DNA of 64,000 bases, taken from NCBI GenBank assembly GCA_026874595.1, contig CM049319.1:39193473-39257472 (forward strand), written 5' to 3'. A program made the position numbers and the translations under genes. The notes beneath the pieces were generated by a model that ran no database searches, was not told the origin of the DNA, and saw only the letters and a program-made list of their open reading frames with translations. Of this stretch, positions 42,491-53,289 are shown one piece after another. How positions within the stretch are numbered: position 1 is the first letter of the stretch; every line of letters begins with the position of its first letter. This DNA comes from Sipunculus nudus. Its lineage: Eukaryota; Annelida; Sipuncula; Golfingiida; Sipunculidae.

Positions 42491-42820
42491 TCATAAACAT
42501 CTCGATAAGCAATCAGTAAGTACATTGTCTTTCCCTTTAATGTGTACGATATCAAGATTGTAATCCTGTAAGAACAAACTCCATCTCAACAATCTTTGAT
42601 TTTTACACTTCAACTTGTTCATGAACGTGAGGGGATTGTGATCACTGAAGACAATGATAGGCCTGACTGATGAAGTAACATAAACTTCAAAATGTTGAAA
42701 CGCCAAAATCAAAGCCAAACATTCTTTTTCAATAGTGGAGTAGTTTTTCTGGTTTGCATTAAACTTTCTTGAGAAATAACAAATTGGATGATCTATGCCA
42801 TCATTGCCTTCTTGTAACAA
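42491..42820 (-). pseudogene. RNase H domain of the Gmr1-like element
   Basis: 110 codons on the minus strand containing HPICYFSRKFNANQKNYSTI, EKECLALILAFQHFEVYV, FSDHNPLTFM and HIKGKDNVLTDCLSR. These are the conserved RNase H motifs of Ty3-type polyproteins. It ends about 115 bp before the 3' LTR and is the last domain, with no integrase after it. It is offset in frame from the preceding reverse-transcriptase piece. Confidence 0.9.
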
Positions 42821-42855
42821 CCCAGCACCAGCAGCAGTATCACTAGCATTTACAG

Positions 42856-43902
42856 CTACTTAAAAGGTACAGAAAGGTCTGGAGCTGCTAAAATTGGTGA
42901 ACTTTGCAGAATTGCTTTCAAATTCTGGAATGCATTTTCACGCTGAACACTCCATACAAACTTTTGTTTCTTCTTTAACAAATTAGTCGAAGGTTCAGCT
43001 ACAGCAGCAAAATTTGGACAAAACTTCCTGTAGTATCCAACCATACCAAGAAAACGCATTATTTGCTTTTTGTTTTCTGGTCTAGGAAATGCAGAAATAG
43101 CACTTATTTTAGCATCAACAGGTTTTACCTGACCCTGCCCTACAATATGACCCAAAAAATGTTACCTGTGCATGACAAAACTCAGATTTTACTAAGTTGA
43201 TGGTCAGACGTGCTTCACTGAGTCTTTTGAAGAGGTCGCAAAGAATTTGCATATGTTTCTCCCAGGTGTCGCTGTACACGATAAGGTCATCAATATATGC
43301 ATCGCAGCCCTCAATGTCCCTGACAACGATATGGATGAGGTGCTGGAACGTGGCAGGCAAGTTCTTCATGCCAAACGGCATAACTTTATACTGGTACAGT
43401 CCTTGCGGCGTCACAAATGCGGACACTTCTTTCGCTCGTTCTGTCAGCGGAACTTGCCAGAATCTTTTTAGCAAGTCAAACTTGGAAACATACCTGGAGT
43501 TACCAAATCTATCAATACAATCATCGATCCTCGGAATCGGGAACGTGTCAGTTTTGGTGACAGACTTCAGTTTTCGATAATCTGTGCACATACGGTAACT
43601 TCCATCAGGTTTTGGCACAAGATTACATGGTGAACTCCAGTTACTGTTACTAGGTTGAAAAAAATCATTGTCCAGCAAATATTTAATCTCATCCTGTAGA
43701 TACCTTTGCTTTTCTGGATTCAGTCTATATGGATGTTGCTTGACTGCGCTTGCCTCGCCAACATTGACGTCATGTCACAACATGTAAGTTCGCGTTGGAA
43801 TGTCACTAAACAAATTTTCATAATTCCGCAGCAGGTTCTTGAGGTCTTGTTGTTCTTGTGCGGTAAGGTGTGACAGTTTGGCATCCAGGTTTTCAAGCAC
43901 AT
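42856..43902 (-). pseudogene. Reverse transcriptase of the Gmr1-like element
   Basis: Minus-strand frames 43115-43678 and 42856-43155, with an upstream frameshifted piece to 43902. The first contains WSSPCNLVPKPDGSYRMCTD, VMPFGMKNLPATFQHLI and the catalytic YIDDLIVYSD (YxDD). The second contains FLGMVGYYRKFCPNFAAV, the connection to RNase H. The sequence is unmistakably Ty3-type, not copia. Frameshifts separate the pieces. Confidence 0.92.
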
Positions 43903-44138
43903 CAGAGTTTTTTAATGGTACTGTACCACAATGAATGTCTACATCACACTTACAATCAGTATCTACTTTAACTGGGTCAGGGTCAGTTTTTACACAATTA
44001 ACAGCAGTAACATTTTGTACAACATGTGATGTGCTATTTCTGTCTTAATATGGTTTCAACATGTTAACGTGGCACAGTTGTTTCTTCTTACGTCTATCTG
44101 GTGTCTACAGTATGTAATTTAAATCACTGACTTTCTTG
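43903..44138 (-). other. Integrase-reverse transcriptase junction region
   Basis: Short interrupted minus-strand frames. One contains CHVNMLKPY (about 44055-44082), a segment that follows integrase in Ty3-type polyproteins. It supports direct continuity from integrase into reverse transcriptase in this element rather than a join of two elements. Confidence 0.6.
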
Positions 44139-45407
44139 TCAACAATGTAAGGACAAAATTAACCTAGCTTGCAGAAGTCTGCCAGGGAAGGCAAGTAAGG
44201 CAAGGATCTTTTCACCAGGCTCAAACGCCCTACTTACAGTGTGCTTGTCATACTTTGTTTTCATTTTACTTTGTGCAAATTTTAGATTTGACTTTGCAAT
44301 CTCACAAGCATTGTGTAGTTTAGTGCGAAAGTCTGAGACATACTGCAGTAAACTAAGAGAATCAGGATTTTCACACAAGAGTTTTTCTTTAAGCAGTTTC
44401 AATGGAAGTTCCGTTCGAGGTCCATGTCCGAAAAATAGTTCAGAGGGACAGAAACCCAAGGACTCTTGAAAGGATTCTCTGACAGCAAACAGCAATAGGT
44501 GCATTTCTTCATCCCAGTCTTTCTGTGTGTCATAGAAATAAGTCCTGATCATGTTTTTTAATGTCTGGTGAAAACGCTCGAGGGCGCCCTAACTTTCAGG
44601 ATGGTATGGCGAAGAGCTGTACTGTTTTATACTTAGCTCAAGAATAACTTGTTGGAATAAGCCAGACATAAAATTAGACCCTTGGTCAGACTGGACGGAT
44701 TTTGGCAATCCAAAAGTTGTGAAAAACTTGGTCAGAGCTTTGACAACACTTTTGGCATTAATTTTGCGCAATGGTATTGCCTCAGGGAACCTGGTAGATA
44801 TGCACATTATTGTCAGCAAGTATTCATGTCCAGATTTTGTTTTGGGCAGTGGTCCAACACAATCAACAATAATCCTACTGAATGGTTCCTCGAACGCAGG
44901 AATAGGCCTAAGTGGGGCCTTAGGAGGATTCTGATTGGGCTTGCCTACCATCTGGCATGTATGGCATGATTTACAATATTGTACATCTTTCCTGAGGTAA
45001 GGCCAATAGAAGTGTGTACTAACTTTCTGATAAGTTTTATTTATACCTAAATGGCCAGACAAAGGAGCCTCATGTGCCATGCTTAGAACTTCACTGCGAA
45101 AGCTTTTGGGCATTACTATTTGATGTTTGATGGCCCACTCATCATCAGCGCATACATCAGGTGGTCGCCGTTTACGCATAAGCACTTCATTTTTGACATA
45201 GAAACAAACTAGGTTCTGTGACAGCTCATCTTTAGAAACTGCCCTGGGAAACAAACATGAAATACCAGGGTCCTTATGCTGTTCCGCGATAAGTTCTGAC
45301 CTAAAGAATGCTGCATCCTGAAAGGGCGAGTCGTTAGACGAGTCACTAGTGACTCCCAGAGTGTTATTATCTGGACAATTATCCTCATGTGAGTTTTTCT
45401 TGGCCAT
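44139..45407 (-). pseudogene. Integrase of the Gmr1-like element
   Basis: The minus-strand frame 44589-45407 (272 codons) contains the zinc-binding HHCC motif (HEAPLSGHLG, then CKSCHTCQ) and two catalytic aspartates (IVDCVGPLP and SDQGSNF). A TAG at 44589-44591 interrupts the same frame. Just beyond it is ALERFHQ, with the third catalytic acidic residue, followed by the frame 44139-44552. It lies upstream of the reverse transcriptase in transcription order, the defining oddity of the element. Confidence 0.92.
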
Positions 45408-45415
45408 AGATCTAG

Positions 45416-46300
45416 TTACACGAATGAAGGATACAAACCAGGAATTTCCTGACTTTCCGGATCAGTGTCCTGATCAAGTGACGGCTTTTCTGTCACTATT
45501 GGTACAGGCTGTACTTTATCCCCTGCAACATCATTGCCTAGTAGCAACTGAATTCCCTTAAAGGGTAAAGTAGTTCTAATGCCCACAGTAATATTCCAAG
45601 AAATCAAATCTGACTTTAAATGGATATTGTGAAGCGGAACTGAAGTGTGCCTGTCTGAAAACACACCATTAACCAGTGCATGTGCACCAGTAAAGGACCT
45701 ATTAGAAAATGGCAAAGTGTTTGCTAACATGAGAGTCTGGCCTGAACCAGTGTCCCTAAAAATTCTAATAGGGGTAGAATCTGAAAAATCACTTGAAAGT
45801 GATACTAAACCATCATGTATGAATGGCTCAAATAACTCCATTTCAAAGTCAAGAGAGAAATCTACTACCTCAACCTCATCAAACAAAGAACTAACATTGA
45901 AGGTGTCAGTCATAAACTCTGTGTCAGAGTCATTTAAGGAATCTACATCCTTTTTATCATCAAACTCCTCATGAGAGTCAACAGAGGAATTTTCCTCAGC
46001 AGAAACAAACTTCTGTTTGTCATAAGAGGACCTGGCCTCATTTGAAATACTCTCGCAACAGTCATAAAAGGACTTAGCCTTATTTAGAGAATACTCCTCG
46101 CAGGAGTCTTGAAAGGACCTAGCCTTATTTAATTCCTCGCAGGAATCAACTGAGGTTTTTACCGTGCAAGCTACGGATTCTTCTTTGAAATCAGACGGCA
46201 CTTGGGCCTCCGTAGCATCAAACTCTTTATTTGAGTCAACAAAGGAGTTGTACCCCTTATTTACATGAAAAGAGCCTGGCTCTTGTACTATGCTATGCAT
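45416..46300 (-). CDS. Protease-containing frame of the Gmr1-like element
   Basis: 294 codons uninterrupted. Residues 37-120 are acidic and contain imperfect repeats around KARSFQDSCEE/KAKSFYDCCES, lying between the zinc knuckle and the protease. The protease core follows with FRDTGSGQTLM (D183-T-G-S) and a later LLLGNDVAG motif (about residue 263). The frame ends in TAA directly before the integrase frame, which is in a different phase. It is probably part of a gag-pol polyprotein rather than an independent gene. Confidence 0.75.
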   Translation of the reverse strand: MHSIVQEPGSFHVNKGYNSFVDSNKEFDATEAQVPSDFKEESVACTVKTSVDSCEELNKARSFQDSCEEYSLNKAKSFYDCCESISNEARSSYDKQKFVSAEENSSVDSHEEFDDKKDVDSLNDSDTEFMTDTFNVSSLFDEVEVVDFSLDFEMELFEPFIHDGLVSLSSDFSDSTPIRIFRDTGSGQTLMLANTLPFSNRSFTGAHALVNGVFSDRHTSVPLHNIHLKSDLISWNITVGIRTTLPFKGIQLLLGNDVAGDKVQPVPIVTEKPSLDQDTDPESQEIPGLYPSFV

Positions 46301-46351
46301 AGATTTTAAAACAAAACCAGAAGGTTTGCTATTTGGTCTATTCGCAAGTTT

Positions 46352-47248
46352 CTAGCAGTCAGATATTAGATGACCTTCCTTCTTGCAGTAATTACAGATT
46401 TTCTTTGAAAATGACTGTTGGACTTAGACACAGTGGACGTGGATTGAGGTGTAGCTATGGGCTTTGTTGAACTATCAGGACTACTTGCACTGGCTGACTG
46501 CGCTGTAAACTTCTTTTGACCATACTGTTTTACATTCTTATTTGTGAATGACTGGCTTGATTTTCTAGTAAAGGACATTTTGTGTGTCAATGAATAATCA
46601 TCAGCTAATTGAGCAGCAATGTCAAGTGTTTCAGGACTTTTCTCATCGAGAAAAGTTTTAACATCTGCGTTAATGCAGAGCTTAAATTCTTCAAGCAAAA
46701 TCAACTGGCGCAAATTGTCATAATCTTTCATTACATTTTTAGAACTACACCAGCGATCAAACAACTGCTGTTTTGTCCTAGCAAATTCTACGTAGGTCTG
46801 TTCTTTGCGCTTTTCCCAATTTCTTAATTTCTGGCGGTAAGCCTCTGGAACAAACTCATAACCTTTTAGGATTAACCGTTTTATCAGGTCATAGTCTGGC
46901 CTTGCCAGTCAATACACTTTGTAACAGCAAAGTCCAATTTTCCTTAGGGCATTTTAAATTTTCAGCTACCTTCTCAAAGTGTAAGAAATATTTATCAACC
47001 TCTTTTTCTTGAAAAGGTGGGACAAGTCTAATGTGTTTAGTAACATCAAAACTGTGAGTTGGGGCAACATTTAGACTCTGTTCTAGTTTAAGTCTTTCTA
47101 ACTCCAGTCGTTTTAACTCAATTTCTTTTTCTTTTTCTAGTCTGTCTCTTTCTATTTCTTTTTCTAGTCTTTCTCTTTCTAACCTTTCTTCCCTCTCTTT
47201 TAATGCTAGCTCATATTGCATTTCCAACTTTTTCAATTCTAATTGCAT
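46352..47248 (-). pseudogene. Gag of the Gmr1-like element
   Basis: The frame 46889-47248 begins with a highly charged Arg/Glu/Leu coiled coil (ERLERERLEKEIERDRLEKE) and continues into a capsid-like segment with LVPPFQEKEVDKYFLHFEK. After a frameshift, 46366-46764 continues the capsid and a Ser-rich stretch. A further frameshift puts the CCHC zinc knuckle CNYCKKEGHLISDC in another frame (about 46352-46399). At least two frameshifts make the gene inactive. Confidence 0.85.
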
Positions 47249-47252
47249 ACTT

Positions 47253-47264
47253 GACGAGCCCCCA
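47253..47264 (-). promoter_or_regulatory. tRNA-Pro-type primer-binding site
   Basis: The minus strand reads TGGGGGCTCGTC, starting six bases inside the 5' LTR. This matches the first 12 bases of the tRNA-Pro primer site used by many retroelements. It supports 47271-48036 as the 5' LTR and minus-strand transcription. Confidence 0.75.
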
Positions 47265-47270
47265 ATTTTA

Positions 47271-48036
47271 TGTTACGGAACCTCATATAAACAGATCACG
47301 TATGCGTGATAAACACAAATTTTGTAATGGAGATAAAAAAATATCAGATTCTGTAACACTAGGCAGCGTGAAATGTCTAGAAGTCAGCGTTTTTTGTTAA
47401 CAAATAACCATAATTTATTCCTAAAACAACCCTAACAATACAATACACTAAATCAATACAACTATACAGTAAAACAGCGTTATAGCAACAAATCAATATA
47501 ATCACACAGAAAGATAATGGTACAGTACCTCGATACCAACACCGTCACCACGACAAGTCCTTTGAATGTAAACTCTCGGAGAATGACAGTCCAGTGGAAA
47601 GTTCTTGCAACAACACAGGAAGTAAACTGAAGTCCAAATGTATAAAATCCAGGAGAAAATCTTTGAATATGTATGATTGCCGCATTCGTCGGATAAAGTC
47701 TTAGAATCTGACACACGCTTCTGCGTCCGCTGGTATCTGCTCTGCTGTCTGCCCCCTGGTTCCAAAAAACAGCCCCTTTATATACCTTCACACCCCAAGC
47801 CGGGAATCCCCCTCTTCCCGAACAGTCTATAAGGTCCTGCACAACATGCGGTTAGGAACTCCCCAGAAAGACAGCCGTGTGTCTCCACACACCAGGCTCA
47901 TCACGCGAACCACGACCAGGCGCGAAAACCCAAGGCTCACATGACAACGGGGGCCCAACCAGCACCATCCAAACACAAAATGTAACAACAAAACGAGTTA
48001 CGCCCGTGCCACACAATAAAAAGGGCACCTGTAACA
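47271..48036 (-). repeat. 5' LTR of the Gmr1-like element
   Basis: 766 bp, from TGTTACGGAACC to GCACCTGTAACA on the plus strand. It is closely similar to 41625-42375 and to the reverse complement of the solo LTR 38525-39323. Read on the minus strand it starts TGTTACAGG, the outer end of the element. Confidence 0.93.
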
Positions 48037-48172
48037 ATATTCATGAGACGAATACAATGAATCGCCTGCTTTTCACCAGGAAAATCAGCTGTCATAGTTG
48101 ACAAGCGCAAAAATACTGAGCGTGGACATATCTACTCTTTAGGAACCTCCGATAGTCAAATTGAAAGAGATG
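48037..48172 (+). repeat. Tandem unit B, right half
   Basis: Starts with the target duplication ATAT and continues TTCATGAGACGAATACAATG, matching unit A from 41192. It ends GAAAGAGATG as unit A does at 41320. Confidence 0.85.
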
Positions 48173-48189
48173 GACTATGCGCTCTTTCA

Positions 48190-50130
48190 AGAAAAAAAAA
48201 TTCTGATGAGACGAGAGAACATGGTGCAGGCTTCGCAGTGAGGGATATGAGAGAACCAGGCAGCAGTGTCGCAGATCATCTTCTGATTCTCCGCCTTAGG
48301 CACCGTCACCCTTGTATGTGTGTATGCTCCAATGGTATCGGCCACTGCAGATGCAAAGGATGAGTTCGATGAGAACTTTTCATCAACCATCATTCACAAA
48401 GAAGGAAAAATTCTTTCTGCTTGGTAGCTTCAATGCAGAGTGAGGTGCATACCATGACCGTACTGCCTAAGTGAAGCTGGCGTGGGCAAAATGAATAAGA
48501 ATGGAGAGCGACTATTTGAGTATTGAACCAGCTACAACTTGTGCATCACCAGCTTCAACTTCAAGACCAGGCCCCATTAGAAGGTCTTCTGGAGAAACCC
48601 ACGATAAAAGCTTGGCATCAACTGGATTTGATCATATCAAAAATATTTTACATACACGCTGTGCAACACAGACAAGTCCCCGGTGTGTAGTAAGATAAGA
48701 CTGCTACCAAAGAAGTTACCAAAAAAAACTCTTGGAGAAGTATATATATATACTTTCGGGATCTTTGCACCACTGGAGACTCAGGCATAGAGAAGTGGAA
48801 TTAATTACGGGACATCTTGTATCGTGCTGCATTGGCTACCTTCTGGAAGAATACCCCGACGACACAGGCCCGGCAGATCTTCCATGAATACCACCGTCAT
48901 CAAAGCAAAGCGTGCAGCCCTCACGTCCACAAGCAGCTGCATATTCTCAGGAGTACTGAAATGTTTGACGGCTACGAAACGCTAGGATCAGTCCAAAATA
49001 AGACACCCCCTCCCCCCTACAAAACAATCACAGGAGAAGTTATCAGAGACAAAGGTTGACAGATGGAGAGATAGGGAGAACAATCAGATCTCTAGAAAGA
49101 ACATCGTGTCCCTCTATGGCTTCAATGCCTGCCCCTTTAGGAGCTAGATACTGACCTACTGCAATAGGGTTAAGCTGTGCTATAGAGTTAAGCTGCCATA
49201 AGCAAAACCGAGGATACTAATTAGATCCCTCTAGAACTGAAAAAAGTATTGCAAGTCCACCCTGCTGCAGCCTCTGCATGAAGTCATATGCCGACTGATA
49301 TCAATGACGCCACGCCTCTACCAACACAAAGATGAGAACAGTTACTGAAATAACTACAGAGATGTCTCACCCTTCAGCAAAGTTTATGCCCGAGTCATTT
49401 GACCCGTCTGCAGAAGCAAGAGAAACGGCTCTATCCTGGATCTAACTGCTGTTTAAAATCTGGAAGATCCAAAGTAGCCATGGTATTCTCCCTTCTTCAG
49501 CTGAAAGAGAAGTGCACAGAACAACGTAAGTGATCTAACCATGGCATCCGACATGATCTGTAGGGGACGGTCTCATCAAAGTTCTCCCAAAGTTTGGCTC
49601 TCCACCAAGACTACAGAACATGATCAAATCCTTCCTCAAAAACATGAACGGGGACAGTTCAGTTCAATGGCAGTTTCTCTGAGCACTTGGTGTCAAACAA
49701 GACGCGTCCTGGCTTTCATTCTCTTTTGGCTAATCTTCGCCCTGTTGCTGAAATACACCTTGGGAACTATAAAGGAAGCCATCCACCTGCGAACAAGAAG
49801 CACGGAAAAACGAACAGCACATCCATCGCATGAGAAATGACCACATTCCAAAGAATATCCTCCATGGGGGATAATGCCGGCCGCCCATAGATGTATGGAA
49901 AAGGCACTAGAAATTGACTTTGTGTCCTGGGAGCAGCTCGCAGATGATCGCACGAGGAGAAGCAGTCATAAGCAGACAGATGAAGCAAAAGCGACAGACG
50001 ACAAACGAGCAACCAGGGAGGAGTTTAACTTGAACAGATCAGATATTACACAGATATGGGACTTTTGCGACACAGCAGCCATTCTCGCATTGAGCTCTTC
50101 AGCCATAGGGACGCTATTTCAACAAGCAAC
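48190..50130 (+). pseudogene. Decayed plus-strand LINE (endonuclease, reverse transcriptase, C-terminal region)
   Basis: Broken frames run in LINE order. At about 48215-48660 there are endonuclease-like pieces (TREHGAGFAVRDMREPGS, then GKMNKNGERLFEY). At about 49260-49740 reverse-transcriptase-like pieces include KSFLKNMNG and DLTMASDMICRG-like contexts. At about 49830-50110 there is a C-terminal tail with VSWEQLADDRTR and a possible C..C zinc-finger remnant. Such APE-type LINEs often have tails of this kind. Frequent stops and frameshifts leave no intact gene. A C tract (about 50168-50181) lies just beyond. Confidence 0.6.
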
Positions 50131-50184
50131 GACGAATCATCCATAGTCAGCCCTTGATGCTGTCACGTGCCCCCCCCCCCCCAA

Positions 50185-50610
50185 AAAGAGCTTGCTGGTG
50201 TAATAGGTATCACACCTACATACACACTAATACTTGTTCTAGGGAATCGCCGCTCTTATTTTTCTCGGATCAATATTTAGCTCACTCGAACAATGTTCAT
50301 AAGAGCTTATACCGTACTCCCGGCGTCTTCATCGTCGGACTCAGTGTCATCCGAAAACAACTGAGATTAAAGTTTTTGGTAAAGTCATAATAGGACAGCA
50401 ACCACATTCTCTATTGCATTCATATTTCGTATTCATATTTCCCATTTTCTAAAATTGTCGCACATATGTTTATACTTCTTGTCTGCTATCAAAGATTTCC
50501 GTATTTAAAGTTTAAAAAAAATTCTCTCTCGCTCGAGACTCAGTACAGTAGAACAAAATATATTATGGCTTGGTCTTTTGAAGATGGACCTGTAGCCGCA
50601 AAGTTGTGGG
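50185..50610 (+). other. Repeat-derived spacer
   Basis: 50279-50390 is related to the repeat start at 22917 (TTAGCTCACTCGAACAATGT and ATACCGTACTCCCGGCGTC). The rest shows no feature. Confidence 0.45.
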
Positions 50611-50614
50611 GCTT

Positions 50615-50800
50615 TTACGGCAAGCAAATGTAGAAAGGATAACACCATAGTGTCTTTTACAGCGTGCTTGTGGGTGTACTCCAGGGAACCAACAAAAAGC
50701 TTCAAGAATGAACAGGCCAAGGACTGTGTAAGAAGTGTAAAGTCGAATAGGATTGACATCGTCAGTGATATCAGACTAAACCAAACCTTTAAATTTTACC
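50615..50800 (+). mobile_element. SINE body fragment, second copy
   Basis: Shares AAATGTAGAAAGGATA, TACTCCAGGGAACC, CAAGAATGAACAGGCC and CAGTGATATCAGACTA with the SINE at 4842-5179, in the same orientation. The tRNA-like head is not recognisable, so this is a 5'-truncated or diverged copy. Confidence 0.7.
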
Positions 50801-53285
50801 CCGTTAGTAGGTGATGACCTGGTTATACTTGTTTTCACGATAACCCTCCCACAGGTTCACTAATCACTAATCTGAGGGTGATGTTACCCCAAGTTCACCA
50901 CTCTACGATTGAAACCACCGTCACTTCCGGTCTCCAATAACCTCCTTAAGGTTAGTGTTAGCCACAACACATGACTACGCCTCAAGCTGCTCATGTTGAC
51001 TGTCAGATACAGGCAAAATACCGGGGTTTCTAGCTGATGGAGAAAAAATTACAATGTCGACTGTATAGTCTGTCCCAAATCCCTTGTCTGCATGTTTTTC
51101 GCGATGTTTATTTAAAGAATATTCTATAAAAATGCCCTTTGGCCTAAAGTAGATAAACAGATATTCCGCCGATTTTGTGTAAAGTAAAAATATATCATGT
51201 AAAAGTATTAACTTGCGACTCTTATTTCTGCTGATTGACCTTGGATGGCGTCTTCCCGGCACTGATGGACGGTTCATTCCACCATTGCATACTTACCATG
51301 CATATGCCATGGCTTCGTGTGGTTTTTGTTAGACAACAGTGACGTCACAAAGATGTCACAATGATACCTCCCGCATCACCTTCAATTGACTGACATCATC
51401 AGTTTGCCTGTTTTGTTTATTATCAGTTCTCTGGACATGAAAAAGTCGTAAACGCTGTAACTTGTTTTGTTATATTTTATATTTGTCTCATACAAAATCA
51501 AAACAAGTTAAGGCATTATCTTATAAGCAGGCAGTCGGCAGTCCTGCAACCTTTGGACTAGAAAGGTTTACACTGCTTCACTTGTATGAAAAATTATCCC
51601 TGAAAAACATGCGCACACGGGTATTAGGACGGACTATAGTGTCTGGGCGGTGGTTCTGGTTGGCATGGTATGGTAGGTGTTTTTGTTGGGTGGGTGTGGA
51701 TGCTGCTAGGGCTGTTCCACTGGCTGACTGGCTCCATGGTGTCCGAGCGACTCGGATGAATGGCGTCATCTAAAGCAGGCCTCCATTCTAGCGAATTTTT
51801 TTAGCCGGCCGGTTTTTTAACAAGTCTCGCCGGAAAAATCTCGCTGGCCGGCGAGTGCCCGCACATATAGCGATTTTCAATGCAGATCACCAAATTTTTC
51901 CGGTCATTTTGGTCACTTCTGATTTCGTCGCCAGGACTGTTAGGAATGAGAGAAGGAAGGAAAGGTTGTAAATCAGTTTATATCTTTCGGTTCCTTCATC
52001 CCATCTACCGAAAAATCGGTAGATGGGACTCCGGCTTAAGACCTATCTGGATATTAGTCTCGAGTCAAGTATATAATATAAAAACAAACTCCTGATAAAA
52101 AGAGGTTCAGATTGGAACACAACATAAAGATATGATGGAACAACTATTGATAACAATATTTTCAAGAAATTTCCATATTTCTGTATATTATCAAATCATG
52201 CATCTATTCAGTGGTAACACCCCTAAATTATTTTTTTTATACAAACGTAATAGATATGGTAATTACGCCTAAGATTTGATATATGATCCCTGGACATGCA
52301 TATATTTAAAAATAAAAAAAATATATATATATTTCTTATTGCCTTTAACGCCAGGTCATATTTTATAGGACAAAGTTGACTATTGTAACTATTCTATCTG
52401 TAGTCGTTTAACTGGCCTTCCCTCCTAACTATCCAAATGTGACATACGTAAGTTTCGAATAATATATAAGATATATTTTTTAGTTATATTTTTATTTTAG
52501 AAATTACAGTATATAATTTTTAGTCCTCAATATGATTTTGCATACTATAATTATCCGATATACATTCTGAGTTTCCATTTGGCACTGTTAGAAATTATAA
52601 TCAAATTTCAGTTTTAAAGGTAAGTGACATGACTGAGTCAAATAATTTAATACATTTGAATGAAAAAAAAAAAAAACAAACAAACAAACAAAAGTAAAGT
52701 ACCCCAGATATTATTATTCATTAGTGTATAAAAATATTCGCCAATTTACATAAATGTTAATGATAATCCCAAATTCCCATTTTAGGTGCTTTTAGGAAAA
52801 ATATTTTTATTGGGCTCGGACTCGGACTTAGGACTTGTTTTCTAAAAGACTCGAACTCGGATTCTGAAAAAGCAGATTTTGATCCGAAGTTCAAGGACAC
52901 TGACGTGGACATAACCAGTCTGGACTCGGACTTTCACTCACATTCGGATGGTGTGAACTCCACCATTCAATACAGGCTTTAACAAAATATGTACTTACTG
53001 CCATGTCTGATAACTGAAATGAAGATAAAAAATTAAATGTTAAAATTATTGCTTAAAAGCTGAAATTAAGCCTTTCTTTAAGAAGTTTCTTATACTCTAA
53101 ATTACGATGAAAATAAGTGGCTGATCAGAATATGGACCTTGACGTGTTTTATTAAAATATATTTATTTTAAAAAGAATACATATAACACATAAGTATACA
53201 CTGGGAAAATATTCCCTCTTCCTAGAATAATGATTGATGTAGAAACATCTTTGAAAAAAAAGAAAGTAGTTACAATAAAATTTTA
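50801..53285. other. Gene-poor stretch
   Basis: No supported gene. It contains a TGACGTCA motif (about 51342), a GC-rich GCCGGCCGG patch (about 51803-51860), a hairpin at 51999-52028, a TA-rich run (about 52318-52335) and an AAAC microsatellite (about 52675-52690). The 51462-51773 frame is Trp/Val-rich, without a known domain. Confidence 0.4.
51999..52028. other. Perfect 13-bp inverted repeat with AAAA loop
   Basis: TCCCATCTACCGA, then AAAA, then TCGGTAGATGGGA. The arms pair perfectly. No terminator or transposon-end context is evident. Confidence 0.8.
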
Positions 53286-53289
53286 CATT

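Larger units (their letters stand above)
41625..48036 (-). mobile_element. Gmr1-like Ty3-type retrotransposon with integrase before reverse transcriptase
   Basis: A 6.4-kb minus-strand element between 751- and 766-bp LTRs with TG..CA ends, flanked by a 4-bp duplication ATAT (41621-41624, 48037-48040). Transcription order: 5' LTR (47271-48036), tRNA-Pro-type primer site, gag with zinc knuckle, protease, integrase, reverse transcriptase, RNase H, polypurine tract (minus strand AGGAGGGGGAG, 42376-42386), 3' LTR. The polymerase sequence is Ty3-type, but integrase precedes reverse transcriptase as in Ty1/copia. This order defines the Gmr1 group first described from Atlantic cod. No envelope gene is seen. 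Stops and frameshifts show it is inactive. Confidence 0.92.

Noticed and set aside
41625-48036. Ty1/copia element based on domain order
   Set aside because: The reverse transcriptase, RNase H and integrase motifs are Ty3-type, and the CCHC gag and PBS also fit. Only the order is copia-like, as in the Gmr1 group.
51462-51773. 103-codon frame
   Set aside because: No domain, biased composition, no splice or promoter context, and a similar-size frame on the other strand.
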